From Ichthyophis bannanicus (taxonomy: Eukaryota > Chordata > Amphibia > Gymnophiona > Ichthyophiidae), in the NCBI GenBank assembly GCA_033557465.1, contig CM066033.1, positions 902,374,808 to 902,438,807 on the forward strand: 64,000 nt of DNA, written 5' to 3'. The position numbers were made by a program, and so were the translations under genes. Position 1 is the stretch's first letter, and the number at the start of each line of letters is the position of its first letter. Of the stretch, positions 9,530-20,435 are shown in pieces. The notes under the pieces were generated by a model. That model was not told the DNA's origin, made no database searches, and was given only the letters and a program-made list of their open reading frames with translations.

Positions 9530-9667
9530 CTCCAGGAACAAGCAGGAATGTAGTCTTCACATATGGGTATCGTCGGTACTGACGGAGCCTGCGCGGTAAC
9601 GCTTTTGGGAGCATCCCTCAGCACATGCGCGCTGCCTTCCCGCCTTTCCAACTGTCTCTCTTCAGTT
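9530..9667 (+). repeat. E2 left inverted terminal repeat
   Basis: It mirrors 14748-14905. It lacks about 22 bases (the CTCCCCAGCGTCCAATAGG-like segment) that the right copy has, so the two arms are unequal. Confidence 0.82.
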
Positions 9668-9906
9668 CTTCTTTTTCCGCGGAGCCGACAGAACACATAC
9701 CCTGTCACCACAGAAAATTTCTTCTTTAAACTTTGTTTTCTTGTGGTCGCGCCTGCCTCCGCACGACACCTACCGGTACCGCCGGTTCTTTCTTTCTTTT
9801 TCTAAACCCCCCCCCAAAACTCTATTTTTGAACTGTTTCTCTTCAGAAACATTATCTTTTGGTGCTAGACGCCATTTTGGGCATTAGGCCCCATTTTTCC
9901 CAAAAG

Positions 9907-11724
9907 ATGGAAAAACCAGCTAGTGGTGGTTAAAAAAAATAAAATAAATAAATAAATAAAATTTATTAAATGTGGCGGTGCCATCTCCGTCACCAACACC
10001 CATGACTGGTGTCTAAAATGTTTAGGCCCTGACCATTCTCCATCTGAGTGTTCCTCTTGTATGGGGATGGCTAAAAGAGGAAGACAGAAAACGGTACCCT
10101 CTTTTCTTTGGATACCAGGTCCGTTGCATCTACGTCTTCAAGAACCTAGTCTTCCTCCCATGGATCTCAGGTAACTAAACATAAGAGCCGGTTCTCAAAG
10201 GGTAGCTCTCCTTCAAAGCATCGAGAGGCCATTGACATTGCCCGTGAGGAAACTACACCGGCAAAACAGCCCTGGTGGGAGGCTTCGGCCTCCAAAGCAT
10301 CAACGGGATTCTAGGATGTTCTCAAGGCTTCGGCCTCGGCAGAACTACTGGTGCCATGCTCATGGGTTCCGGCCGCTTTTACCGGTACCAATACCTAGGC
10401 ATCGGCTGCATTTGATAGCGAGGAATCTCTGGTCTATTGACACTGTCTTGCAGCTCTCCTTACAGCTGCAGTACCGTTGACACTGGTGGTTCAACGTGCA
10501 CGATGCCGGTACTGGCCCCGGTGGGAATCCTTCCCATGCCGACTTTCTCTGGCATCGACAGATATGTACCGGACCAACTTGGTACCGACTTCGATCGATA
10601 CTGAGACCGTGCTTTGCACGAACATCGGGATCAGAGATATTTTGAATCCTCCGATTCTAATGATTCTGATAATTCTGCTGGTACCAGAGTGTTTCTCCTG
10701 GAAGACTCCTCTTCTCCCCAACGCAGAAAGTCTCCTCCAGAAGACATGCCTTTTCAGGATTTTATTCGTGATATGGCCCAAGGCCTTTCAATCACAGTAG
10801 CTCCTGAAAAAGAACCTAGAGCAAAGGAATTGGAAATTCTCCAATACCCTAAGGCTCCCAAGGAGGCAGCCACTACTCATTCATGAAATTCTTCATGATT
10901 TGATGCTCAGAATGTGGGAGTCACCTTTGAGCACATCTCCTCATTCTAGGAGACTCGATACCATGTATCGAGTTTGACCATGTCCTGGTTTTCAAAAGAC
11001 TCAGCTGCCACACCATTTAATGGTAGTGGAGTCAGCCATGCGTAGGATGAAAAGTGCAAAGAGACATGCATCCAATCCTCCAGGTCGTGAATGCAGGACT
11101 CTTGACGCTTTTGGACATCAAACTTTTCAGGCTTCCATGCTTTCAGCTAGGATCAGCTCATATATTTTATATATGGGAATGTTTCTCAGAGGTCACAGGA
11201 GATTTGGAGCTTATGAGCCCCATTCTCCCTGAGGACAAATGACAGGACTTTCTTACTCTTGTCAAGCATGCTCAAGATGTCTCCAAGTTTGTAAACCGTG
11301 CAGCCTTTGACTGCTTTGAATGTATCAGCAGAACCTCTGCTATTGCCATTGGTGCACATCAGATTTCCTGGTTTCAGGCATCAGACTTGGAGATTTGGGT
11401 ACAGGATAAATTGGGAAACATCTCTTGCACAAGAGAAAACCTCTTTGGCAAGAATTGGCAGGAGAAGGCTAATGAGAGAGATGCTGACAATATCACTCCA
11501 GATAGATTGTCAAAATCTACAGCCACTCCAGCCAAAAAGAAACCCTATAAAAAACCCTTTTTTAGCAAAAAAAAAAGAAGTTTTATCCGTCTTATACCCA
11601 GCAAGGGCAAGCTCAGGGTCACGTTGCCCAGAAAGGTCAACAACAACAATCCAGACAACAAAAGAAGCCAAAAGGCCTTAGAGCTCAACCAGCTCCACAG
11701 GCCCAGCCCCCTCAAGGGCTTTGA
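9907..11724 (+). pseudogene. E2 gag remnant
   Basis: Gag begins with ATG at 9907 (MEKPASG). An A/T-rich run of about 40 bases, (AAAT)n-like at 9931-9970, breaks the frame before the zinc module. The module then continues as CGG, DTHDW-like and CLGPDHSPSEC (about 9970-10060). Later blocks are readable in shifting frames: PFQDFIRDMAQGL (about 10747), MVVESAMRR (11020), AFDCFE (about 11310) and IWVQDKLGN (about 11390), with the end at TGA 11722-11724. Compared with E9 and E11 it has several indels and stops. Confidence 0.8.
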
Positions 11725-11759
11725 CTCCTTCATAGAGAACTTAGCCTTTCCGCCTCTGA

Positions 11760-13437
11760 AAGGTCTAGAACCCCTAAACATTCCAGGCAGGTTGTCATTT
11801 TGCCAACAGATGGCACCAAATAACAGCAGAAAATTGGACTCTGTCCATTGTGGGAGAGGGGTACAAGCTTCATTTTCACAGTGTGCCCCCTCCTACAATC
11901 GTAAAACAGTTCAATTCCCAAACCTCTACAGGCATTCTACTGGATCAAGAGGTCTCAACACTCCTTGCTCAAAGAGCAATAGAGGAGGTGCCCGTTCTTC
12001 AACACTGTGCAGGGTTCTACTCCCCCTTTTTTCTTATTCCAAAGAAAACAGGAGGACACAGACCCATTCTAGACCTCAGAGAATTGAACAAATATCTGTT
12101 CCGAGAAAAGTTTTAAAATGAACTCTTCTGCCATGCCTTCAAAGACAGGATTGGCTTTGTTCTCTAGATCTAAAGAATGCATATACTCACATCTACGGTT
12201 CCAGAAGCCAGCTCTACATTGTCTCGTACAGTGCGAATCCTTCAATACTTGGGATTGGTCATAAACCTCCCAAAATCCCAACTTGCTCCCTCTCAGTCCC
12301 TAGAGTTCATAGGAGCTTGTCTAGATACCAGACAGTCAAGGGCTTTTCTCCCACAACCCCGCTGTCTTCGTATAATGCAGCTAGCTTCTCAAGAAGCGGT
12401 GAAGTCCTCCCTAAATGTTCGAGAACTACTACAACTATTGGGACATATGGCATCCATGGTTCATGTGGTTCCTACGCTCGCCTTCATATGCGAGCAGCCC
12501 AGTGGACCCTATCCACACTGTGGACACAGGCCACAGGACGTCTCTCAGACAAGATATCAAACTCACGACGACTGATCTTGTCCCTACAATGGTGACAATC
12601 ACTGGAAGATCTTCTAGTGGGGTCTCCTTTCCAGCAACCCCTATTCCAGGCCACCCTAACAGATGCATCACAGGTGGGATGGGGAGCACACCTGCATCAT
12701 CTCTACCCAGGGTACCTGTACTCCACAGGAGGCTTGTCTTCACATAAACCTCCTGGAACTCAGAGCAATCTATCTAGCTCTTTGGGTATTCCATGCCCAG
12801 CTCAGCTACAAAGACAGTCCTAGTCCAAATGAACAATCAAGTAGCTATGTTCTACGTGAGCAAGCGGGGGGGGAACAGGCTCTCTATCGTTATGCAACTA
12901 AGCTTTACGACCATGGACTCTCACCAGAGCATCAAATTCACCTTCTCGTGGTTTATCTTCCAGGCATTCAAAACTTTTGGGCAGACAAACTCAGCCGAGT
13001 ACTGCTGCCTCACGAATGGTCCCTCCACTTAGACCCAGGTGGCCAAGATATTTCAGATCTGGGGAACCCCAGACATAGACCTATTTGCAAGTCCACTGAA
13101 TGCCAAACTTCCCCGGTTATGTTCCAGGATTCCGGCTCAAAATTGCTAGGCAAGGGACGCCTTCCTTTTTCACTGGGGTCACGACTTCCTCTATGCCTTC
13201 CCACCCATTTCCCTCATCCCCAAAACACTCTTCAAGCTTCGGAGAGACAGAGGTCGTATGATCCTCATGGCGCTACGGTGGCTACGCCAGACATGGTATC
13301 CCCTGCTTCTACATCTCTCTCAAGCTGCACCTCTGGAGTTAGGTTATGCTCCAGATCTCCTCTCCCAAGAGAACGGGATGCTATGGCACCCGAATCCCCA
13401 GTCACTGCGTCTCAGGGCCTGATTGCTGAAAGCTTAG
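11760..13437 (+). pseudogene. E2 pol remnant, polymerase core deleted
   Basis: Reverse transcriptase starts in the same way as in the other copies (about 11800, GEGYKLHF at 11850). FLIPKKTGGHRPILDL (about 12035) and the start of the DLKDAYTH block (about 12165) are readable. An internal deletion of about 200 bases near 12195 then removes the region with LPFGL and YLDD. The connection domain, RNase H (GWGAHLHHL at about 12680, FYVSKRGG at about 12850) and methyltransferase-like domain (DLFASPL at about 13078) follow with frame changes. The final TGG of the WLLKA end is TGA. The enzyme cannot be functional. Confidence 0.85.
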
Positions 13438-14439
13438 ACCATCAGGACCTCAACCTTTCCCAATAGGTAAAGGACATCCTTCAAGCTTCTAGAAAACCTT
13501 CCACAAGACGCTCTTATGCCTTCAAGTGGAAACATTTACTATATGGTGTTCACAGAAAGGGTTAAACCCCCTTATGATACCTTTTGGAATCGATACAAGA
13601 GTGTCTACTTCATTTATCAAATTCTGGTCTAAAGACCAATTCGTTAAGAGTTCATCTTAGTGCAATTGCAGCTTCCTATAAGCCTCTAAATGGACAACCA
13701 ATTTCCTCTCATCCACTCATACCAAGATCTTTGAGAGGTCTTCTATTAACAAAACCTCCCATCAGGCCACCACCGGTGGCATGGGATTTAAACCTAGTTC
13801 TCGGGCAGCTCATGAAACCGCCTTTTGAACCTTTAGCCACTACAACCCTAAAGCTTTTGTCCTGGAAGGTCATCTTTCTGATTGCAATCACCTCTGCACG
13901 TCGCGTTAGTGAATTGCAAGCTTTAGTGGCTGATCCTCCTTATACTAGGTTTCACCATGATAAGGTTGTTCTCAGAACTCATCCACACTTTATGCCAAAG
14001 GTGGTTTCGCCTTTTCATTTAAATCAATCAATCAATTTATCTTCCTGTATTCTTCCTGTACCTTCATACTTTGGATTGTAAAAGAGCCTTGGCTTTTTAC
14101 CTACAAAGAACATCAACATAGAAAGTCTTAACTTTTTATTGCTTTTGATTCTAGTCATTTGGGACTTCGTCTTCAAAAGAACTCCTATCCAAATTAATTG
14201 CACAATGCATATCCTTTGCTTATGAGAGTAAGAGTCTTCCTCTTCAAGGCCATGTCACAGCTTATAATGTGAGAGACATGGCAGCCTCTATGGCTAACCT
14301 TCGCTCTGTGTCTGACATTTGTCGAGCAGCCACTTGGGCTTCGGTGCACACTTTTACAGCCCACTACTGCTTAGATAAAGCCTCCGATCGGGATGTCTTC
14401 TTTGGCCAAGCTGTTCTTCAAAATCTCTTTCAGACCTAA
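13381..14439 (+). pseudogene. E2 tyrosine recombinase remnant
   Basis: It overlaps the end of pol in another frame. The N-terminal arm (ASRKPSTRRSYAFKW) is readable after a TAG at about 13464. The catalytic Arg is present in SARRVSELQAL (about 13895). A deletion near 14045 removes the FFPRPHASNAE segment. The H-x-x-R box reads YNVR (His lost), and the Tyr remains in HYCLDKAS (about 14362). It ends at TAA 14437-14439. Multiple breaks. Confidence 0.83.
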
Positions 14440-14553
14440 TTCAACTCCTACCCAGCAACCCTGCTGGGATGCCAGAGATCCATGGGAGGAAGCATGGCCC
14501 ACCTTACTATAGATGGCAGCTTCCTGGGGCTATCTCCCTGGCATCTTCTGCTA

Positions 14554-14663
14554 GGGAGTCCCCATATGTGAAGACTACATTCCTGCTTGTTCCTGGAGAT
14601 AGCATAGTTACTCACCTGTAACAGGTGATCTCCAGGAACAGCAGGAATTTAGTCTTCACAACC
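14554..14663 (+). repeat. E2 internal complementary region
   Basis: Same layout as in E1: the left half is complementary to the element's left end, the palindrome CACCTGTAACAGGTG is at the centre, and the right half is complementary to the right end. Confidence 0.87.
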
Positions 14664-14747
14664 CACCCACCAACCCCTAGGAGTTGTCTCTATCTTTCTG
14701 TTTCTTTCCTCTCTTCCTCCATCCTTTCACTCAGCTACAAACTTAAC

Positions 14748-14935
14748 CGAAGAGGGACAGTTGGAAAGGCGGGAAGGCAGCGTGCATGTGCTGAGGGATG
14801 CTCCCAAAAGCGTTCCTATTGGACGCTGGGGAGCATTCCCATGCAGGCTCCGTTGGTACCGACGATACCCATATGTGAAGACTAAATTCCTGCTGTTCCT
14901 GGAGATCACCTGTTATAGGTGAGTAACTACGCTAT
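14748..14935 (+). repeat. E2 right inverted terminal repeat with extension
   Basis: It mirrors the left repeat and ends with TGTTATAGGTGAGTAACTACGC plus TAT. The palindrome is slightly decayed (ATAGGTG in place of ACAGGTG). Confidence 0.85.
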
Positions 14936-14954
14936 ATGATGGCAGATAAACAAT

Positions 14955-15835
14955 TCTCTGGGAACAAGCAGGAAGTCTGTCCTCGCATATGGGTGACATC
15001 GGTGCTGATGGAGCCCTCGTGGAAGCATCCCCCAGCTTTCAAAGAGTGTTGGGAGATGCCTCCACACGTGTGGTGCCCTTACTGCCCAAGGATGCCATCT
15101 TGCTTAGTCTCCTTTTTTCCACAGGGCCCTTCAGTTCTGTCTGGTTTGCCCCGGAAAAGGTTAATTTTTTTTTTTCGTTCGAGCTTCATACTCTCTCCAG
15201 TTGTGCACCAGTACTCTTCCTGCCACCCGAGCTTGCGGTCTTCGGCATCAAGTCTCGGGTTCCTACTCCTTCCTTTTTTTTTTTTTTTCTTTTTGGCCTT
15301 TGTGCACCCTTTTTTCCAGCTGGTTGCACCACAGGTTTTCGACCTTGCTGCGGTACTCCCCCCCCCCCCCCCATGGCTACCAGTGGATTCAAGAAGTGTG
15401 ATGGGTGTGCCAAAATCAGTCAGTTACCAACATACATGACTGCTGCCTACCCTGCCTAGGGCCAAACCACGACCCTGCGCCATGCGGTCTTTGTAAAAAG
15501 ATGTACTCCAAGGTTCTCAAGAGTTGCCAGCAACAGCATAAGTTTTTCCTAGAGTCCCTGGTACCTTGGAGGGCCAAGGCCTCCTGAAGCCATGGAATCT
15601 CAGGGCACCCTTGTGGACCCCGATCAACGCCATGGCTCCTCAGAAAGGGGGTCTCCTTCGAGGGAGAAAAAGAAGAAAACCTCAGGCGGTGTACCTGGAT
15701 GGTTCCGACAAGTCAGGTAAGGTCCGAGCCAGGCCCTGCAGTCCTAGATGCTCATCTGAGGGATCGGAGCGGGAGCGGCCTACCAAGATCTCCCGGAAGG
15801 GATTGACCAGTTACTACTTTCAAGAACCATAGCGG
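14955..15835 (+). mobile_element. E3: DIRS left end, family A-like, truncated in gag
   Basis: The left terminal repeat (CTCTGGGAACAAGCAGGAAG onward) and the beginning of gag are present. Gag starts with MATSGFKKC at about 15373, followed in shifted frames by the zinc module (CLPCLGPNHDPAPC at about 15450, then CKKMYSKVLKS) and a Ser/Arg-rich piece. Similarity to DIRS gag stops near 15835. No pol, recombinase or right end follows. An antisense LINE fragment begins at about 15860. Confidence 0.78.
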
Positions 15836-15859
15836 CCTGCTTTTCCTAACAAAAAGGTT

Positions 15860-17125
15860 TCTTGCCCTTAAAAAAAAATCCCCTTTCGGTGTTGCCCTTT
15901 GCTTTTCTACATCCCCCCAGAGGTTTCCATCCCACTAACACCACCTTGAGATATTGTCCCATCTTGGCAAAGTTTTTACTAAAGTCTAGAACCTTCACTT
16001 TTGAATGGACTTTCAGTCCTAGTGCTAATACTGAACCACACTATCTGGTGATAACTGGATGCAAGATGATTCTCCTCTCCCCCCCCCTCCCCATAACATC
16101 AGAAACACTTCCTTCATTGGTAAGCATCAGATCCAATATGGCCCCTTCACATGTGGGTTCTGTTACCAGTTGCTTGATTAATTCTCCTTGTAGGAGAATC
16201 CAGGATCTCCTTACTTCTAGTTGACCCTGCAGAAGGGATGCACCAATCAACATCTGGCATATTGACATCACCTATCAGTAGCACTTTTCCTTTCATGGCA
16301 ATACTGCAAGTGTCATCAATTAAATCTGTCCACTTTTTCTGCCTCTGAAAGATCTTTATATCACACCAGTGCAAATGGATTGCCCATTTCTTTCCTTCTA
16401 GTTTAACCCACAGTGCTGCCTCCTTCCTTTGTAAGCTCTGCAATTCCTGTAGCATTATGATTTTTTTTATGTATAGTGCCATTCCTCCCCTTGTTCCTAC
16501 CCTGTCCTTCTGAATAAAGTATAACCCGGTATAATTATATCCCAATCCTGGTTGTCCATGAATTGATGTCTCTGTAACCACCACTAAATCCAAGTCAGCC
16601 TCTTCCATTAAAGCCTCAGCATCTGGGATCTTATTTCCCATACTAAGGCATTAATGCACACTGGTTTCCAGACGTTGCCTTTTTTACCCATTTCTACAGA
16701 GGTATTAAATGTTAAACTTATCTGAGGGCTTCTACTTACCTGGAGGCTGTTTTCATCCATCTCCAATGAATCTAGTTCAAAGCCCTCTTTAGTAGGTTAG
16801 CCAGTCTGCTGCAGAATTCACTATGACCCTTCTTTGATGGACACCATCTCTGCTTAGCAGCCCTTGGAAAATCATACTATGGTCCAGGAAACCAAAGCTC
16901 TCTGACACCACCCAAGCAGCCATGCATTCATCTCTAGGATGTGAGCTCTTCTGCCTCAGCCTTTACCCTCAAAAGGAAGGATTGAAGAGAACACTACATG
17001 TACACTTATCTGCTTCATGCTCTGTCTCCCAGAGTCATAGTGTCACTCTTGATATGCTTGGAGGAATTCCTAGCAGTATCATTTGTGCTGCTGGAGAGGA
17101 AATGTGGGAAAAACCTCCCGCGTCA
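15860..17125 (-). mobile_element. CR1-type LINE fragment with endonuclease domain, antisense
   Basis: The minus strand carries the front part of a LINE: an upstream region with stops (about 16650-17125), then the endonuclease domain. The element breaks off after the endonuclease at about 15860, so its reverse transcriptase and 3' end are missing. Loss of the 3' side is unusual for a LINE, which normally loses its 5' side, so a later deletion at the E3 junction is likely. Confidence 0.65.
16041..16641 (-). pseudogene. LINE AP-like endonuclease remnant
   Basis: Minus-strand frames 16641-16147 and 16271-16041 together show an apurinic-type endonuclease. Visible are the DLVVVTETSIHG block (E of the active site), GGMALYIKK, LLIGDVNMPDVDW (the GDFN-type metal site) and AILDLMLTN. 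A frameshift lies near 16200. This family nicks target DNA for LINE integration. The fragment is dead. Confidence 0.75.
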
Positions 17126-17143
17126 AAGAGAATGAGTCTTAAT

Positions 17144-17299
17144 CTCCAGGAGCAAGCAGGAATGAGTCTTCACACGTGGGAGACGTCGCCGACGGAGCCC
17201 GCACGGGAAATGCTCCCCAGCATCCAATCAGAAAGCCTTTGGGAGCATCCCCCACGCCTGCGTGGTGGCTTCCCGCCCTTCCTACTGCCTCTCCCCAGT
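17144..17299 (+). repeat. E4 left inverted terminal repeat
   Basis: It mirrors 22078-22234 along its length. It begins CTCCAGGAGCAAGCAGG, preceded by AAT. Confidence 0.87.
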
Positions 17300-17481
17300 T
17301 TTTCGTTTTCTGCGGAGCAGGCAGGACGTCCCTCCTGCCACCGCAGAAATTTTTCCTTTTTTCTGTAGTCGCGGCTTTCCCGCCGACGGTGGCACCTCCG
17401 TGCCCTCCCTTTTTTCTTTCTTTCTTTTAATTATTTTTCATTTAATTTTCGTCGCCCCCTCCGGGCACTGAGGACCGGGGC

Positions 17482-20302
17482 ATGGAGCCTTCTTCCCCCC
17501 AGCCTCACGGCAGGGACTTAATTTTCCACGTGGACTCCAATGCCTGGTGCCTCTCCTGTTTGGGGCCTGACCCTTTTTCCCCGGATTCCCCGGGCTACAG
17601 TGTCGGGAGAAGACCCTCCCTCTTCCGGGTATCCCTCGACGACGTCTTCGCGCCCAAGGCGCGGTCGTCGGGTTGTTCTTCTCTCCAGGATCAGGTAACC
17701 ACACAACAGTCTGTTAAGACTAGCCGAGTCTTGAGGGGCGAGTCTCATGCGCGGCATGGCGACGGCTCCGGCCAACCCCTCAAGTCCTCCTTGGCTGATA
17801 TACCCCGGCAGGAGTCCTCGGGCTCCAAAGCATTTACGGGGTTTCGGGATGTTCCTGAGGTTTGCTCTTCACAGAACATTCCCGAGCCATGCCCGAGGGA
17901 GGTACCCGCTTCGAGCGGTGCCGATTCCCCGGCATCGGCGTCGGCGTTGAGTGTTTCACTCTTTGCCAGGGATCGTCAGCCGGTGTCCTCGGCGCCTTCG
18001 GGGCCGATCGACTCGACCGGGTCTGACCTCCCTACATCCAAGCCATGCTCGGGCGTGGTAGCCGCTCCGGGCGGTACTGAGCCCCCGGCGTCGGTGTCGA
18101 GCACTCCGCTCCTCACTGAGGATCGTCGGCTGCTGTCCTCAGCGCCTCCGGGGCCGATCGACTCAGTCCAGCCTGGTGTTCCTTCAGCCCTGCCATGCGC
18201 GTGGGTGGTACCCGCTTCGGGCGGTACCGACCCCTCGGCGTCTGTGTCGAGCATTCCGCTCCTCACCGGGGATTGGCGGCTGCGGTCCTTGGCGCCTCCG
18301 GGGCCGACCGACTCGCGATGGTATGGCGTTCCTACGGGGGTGGTATCCGCTTTGGGCGGTGCCGACCCGTCGGCGTCGAGTGACCCGCTCCCCACCGGGG
18401 ATCGCCGGCCGCTGCCCTCGGCACCTCGGGGGCCGATCGGCTCGACACTGTCTGACAGCCCTACGTTCAAGTCATGCGCGGGGGTAGTACCCGCTTCGAG
18501 GGCACGGGCATCGGTGGTTCCGCCCCGTGCCGGGGATGGTCATCTGGCCTCCCTCCCCTCGGGGCCGCTCACTTCGACCCGCGCCGGGTCGCCAGTATCC
18601 CAGCCCTGCGCAAGGGTGGTACGGGGTTCAGGTGGTGCCACTCCGCCGGCAACGGCAGGGGCGTCGAGCATGAGGGACCGCCATCGACCTTCCCCGGGGA
18701 CCTCAGGGTATGTCGGCCAGCGCACGGGCGACTCCCCAGCATCGATGCGGCCGTCGAGGGCCCCGCCCTTCCCTAGAGAAGGGGACTCGGGGTCTTCGAC
18801 CCAATCTGGGTCTGTGCCGCCCCGCAACAATACCCCGACGTCGGCGCAGGGGCTTTGCACTCCCCCCCCCCCCCCCGCAGGGACTCGTCGTCAGGTGACC
18901 GGGGTCCCCTCAGGGATGGGCCGTATGCCCCGGAAGGATTTCTCTCCGGGTCGGATGGGTTCGAGAGGGAGCCCGGTACCGGGCAGTGCCCGCCGATCGA
19001 CATCGGCGCCGGCGTCAGATGACCCCCTCTCCTCCGAGCACCGTCCTCGGGGGCCCTTGATGTTTGCGGCACCGGTCGGCACGGTTCCGATCCGCGCTCC
19101 GGGATCTCCACCACCGGCGCGGTCACTCCCGCTGGGGGCCTCGAGGAAGGAGTCGATCTCCTCGCTCGGTTCGATGCCCAGCCTGGAGTCGTTCAGCCTT
19201 GAAAGCCTGGCCACGGCACGTCTCGGGATCGGCCCCTGTCCTCTCCCGCAGCGCAGAGCAGAGACCACTGGCCCCTGCTCTCCGGCGGCCGCGGATTCGC
19301 TCCAGTCACGGGGGGAAGCGCCGCCCCCGGGTTCGGGGCCGAGGACGGTTCCTGCGGCGCCGTTGGTGCCATCGACTTCTTCGATGCCTAGCTTGGAATC
19401 AATTCCAGGAGCCGACGACGCCATGTTGACTGCCCCGATCCGGGTCGGTTGGTCCCCTCCTCTGCCCAGCGGGCATCGGCCCGAGCGGCCTCTTAGTGCC
19501 CTGGCGGCCTCTCCCGCCATAACTGCTCCGGCAGAGCCTCCTTTTCAGGATTTCCTCCTTGACATGGCGGACTTGCTGGCCATCCCTATCCCGGACCCAA
19601 GCCCAGGCCCTGCGGAACAGGCAGCCGCGATGCTTCCTCTGCATCCCACCCTGCAGGATCTCCTGCTGGGGGCTTGGCGGTCGCCTTTGAGGGTTCCGGC
19701 GCCACCGACTGCGATGCAGGCTCTGTACCAGGTGCCTCCGTCCCCGGGGTTTCGGCAGCACCAGCTTCCACATCGGTCCATTGTGGTGGAATTGGCGCTG
19801 AGGAAGGCCGGAAGCAAGGAGAGGCATGCTTCTCGCCCTCCAGGCCGCGCCTCGAAGACGCTAGATACTCTAGGACGTCAAGCCTTCCAAATATCTATGC
19901 TGGCGGCCAGAATTATTTCATATATATTTTATGAGTCTGTTGCTTCAGGAGGTCACCAAGAGGTTATCTCGGTTATCCACCTTCGTATCTGCAACCAAGG
20001 TCTTTGAGTATTCCCTGCTTCTTTATCATTGCAGGAATATCTCCGGGTTCCTTTCTCATGCTTCGCTGGACTCCTTCCGGTCGATCAGCAGAGCCTCTGC
20101 TGTTGCCATTAGAGCACGCCGCACGGCATGGTTGCAGGCGTCAGAGTTGTGTAGACGGGCACAGCACATCCTGGGTAATTCTCCCTGCGACGGAGATCAC
20201 CTCTTCAATAGCGAAGCCTTACGTCAGGTCGCACAGTGCTTCGCTAACCTTCCCAGAGTTAGCAGCCAGCCTAGGGCCCGGCTTCCCCCCGGTGGTGGTT
20301 AA
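17482..20302 (+). pseudogene. E4 gag-like protein, repeat-expanded, one frameshift
   Basis: The frame is open from ATG 17482 to about 19925 and then continues in another frame (19931-20302). The N terminus keeps only a reduced zinc-like piece (WCLSCLGPD). The middle is an expanded Pro/Ser-rich region built of about six repeats of 45-52 residues (17914-18770). The C-terminal gag domain is recognisable: PPFQDFLLDMADLLAIP (about 19535), HRSIVVELALRK (about 19772) and FQISMLAARIISY (about 19887). After the frameshift come SRASAVAIRARRTAWLQASE and DGDHLF. Residue content matches the gag of the other families, so it is a true DIRS gag and not a host gene. Confidence 0.8.
17914..18770 (+). repeat. 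Tandem repeats of about 150 bases within E4 gag
   Basis: About six diverged units, each encoding a pattern like GG(T/A)(D/E)P.ASVSS.PLLT.DRR..SSAPPGPIDS....P......VVPASG. Units are 45-52 residues long and differ by substitutions and small indels, so the expansion is not brand new. The other DIRS families here lack this repeat. Confidence 0.8.
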
Positions 20303-20435
20303 CGCCCCTCCAAACCCCCCTTCCCTAGGAAGAGGAAATGTCAGCCCTCCGCCCACCCTCCCCAGGCGCGCCCAAGCAAGGGACCTCTCACCCCGGGTTG
20401 ATGTCCCCGGGCCCGCACCAGGACTCTCATACTAA

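Larger units (their letters stand above)
9530..14935 (+). mobile_element. E2: DIRS-type retrotransposon, family B, decayed
   Basis: About 5.4 kb with left repeat (9530-9667), gag, pol and recombinase remnants, ICR (14554-14663) and right repeat (14748-14932). It belongs to a different family from E1: the ends carry CATATGGGTATCGTCGGTAC rather than the CTTATGGGTGACGTCGGCGC of family A. The flanking triplets are CAT (left) and TAT (right), with no target duplication. Gag, pol and recombinase are all broken. Its right end lies only about 20 bases from the left end of E3. Confidence 0.9.

Noticed and set aside
17914..18770. CRISPR-like or satellite array
   Set aside because: The repeats are coding, diverged, lack spacers, and lie within one gag frame.
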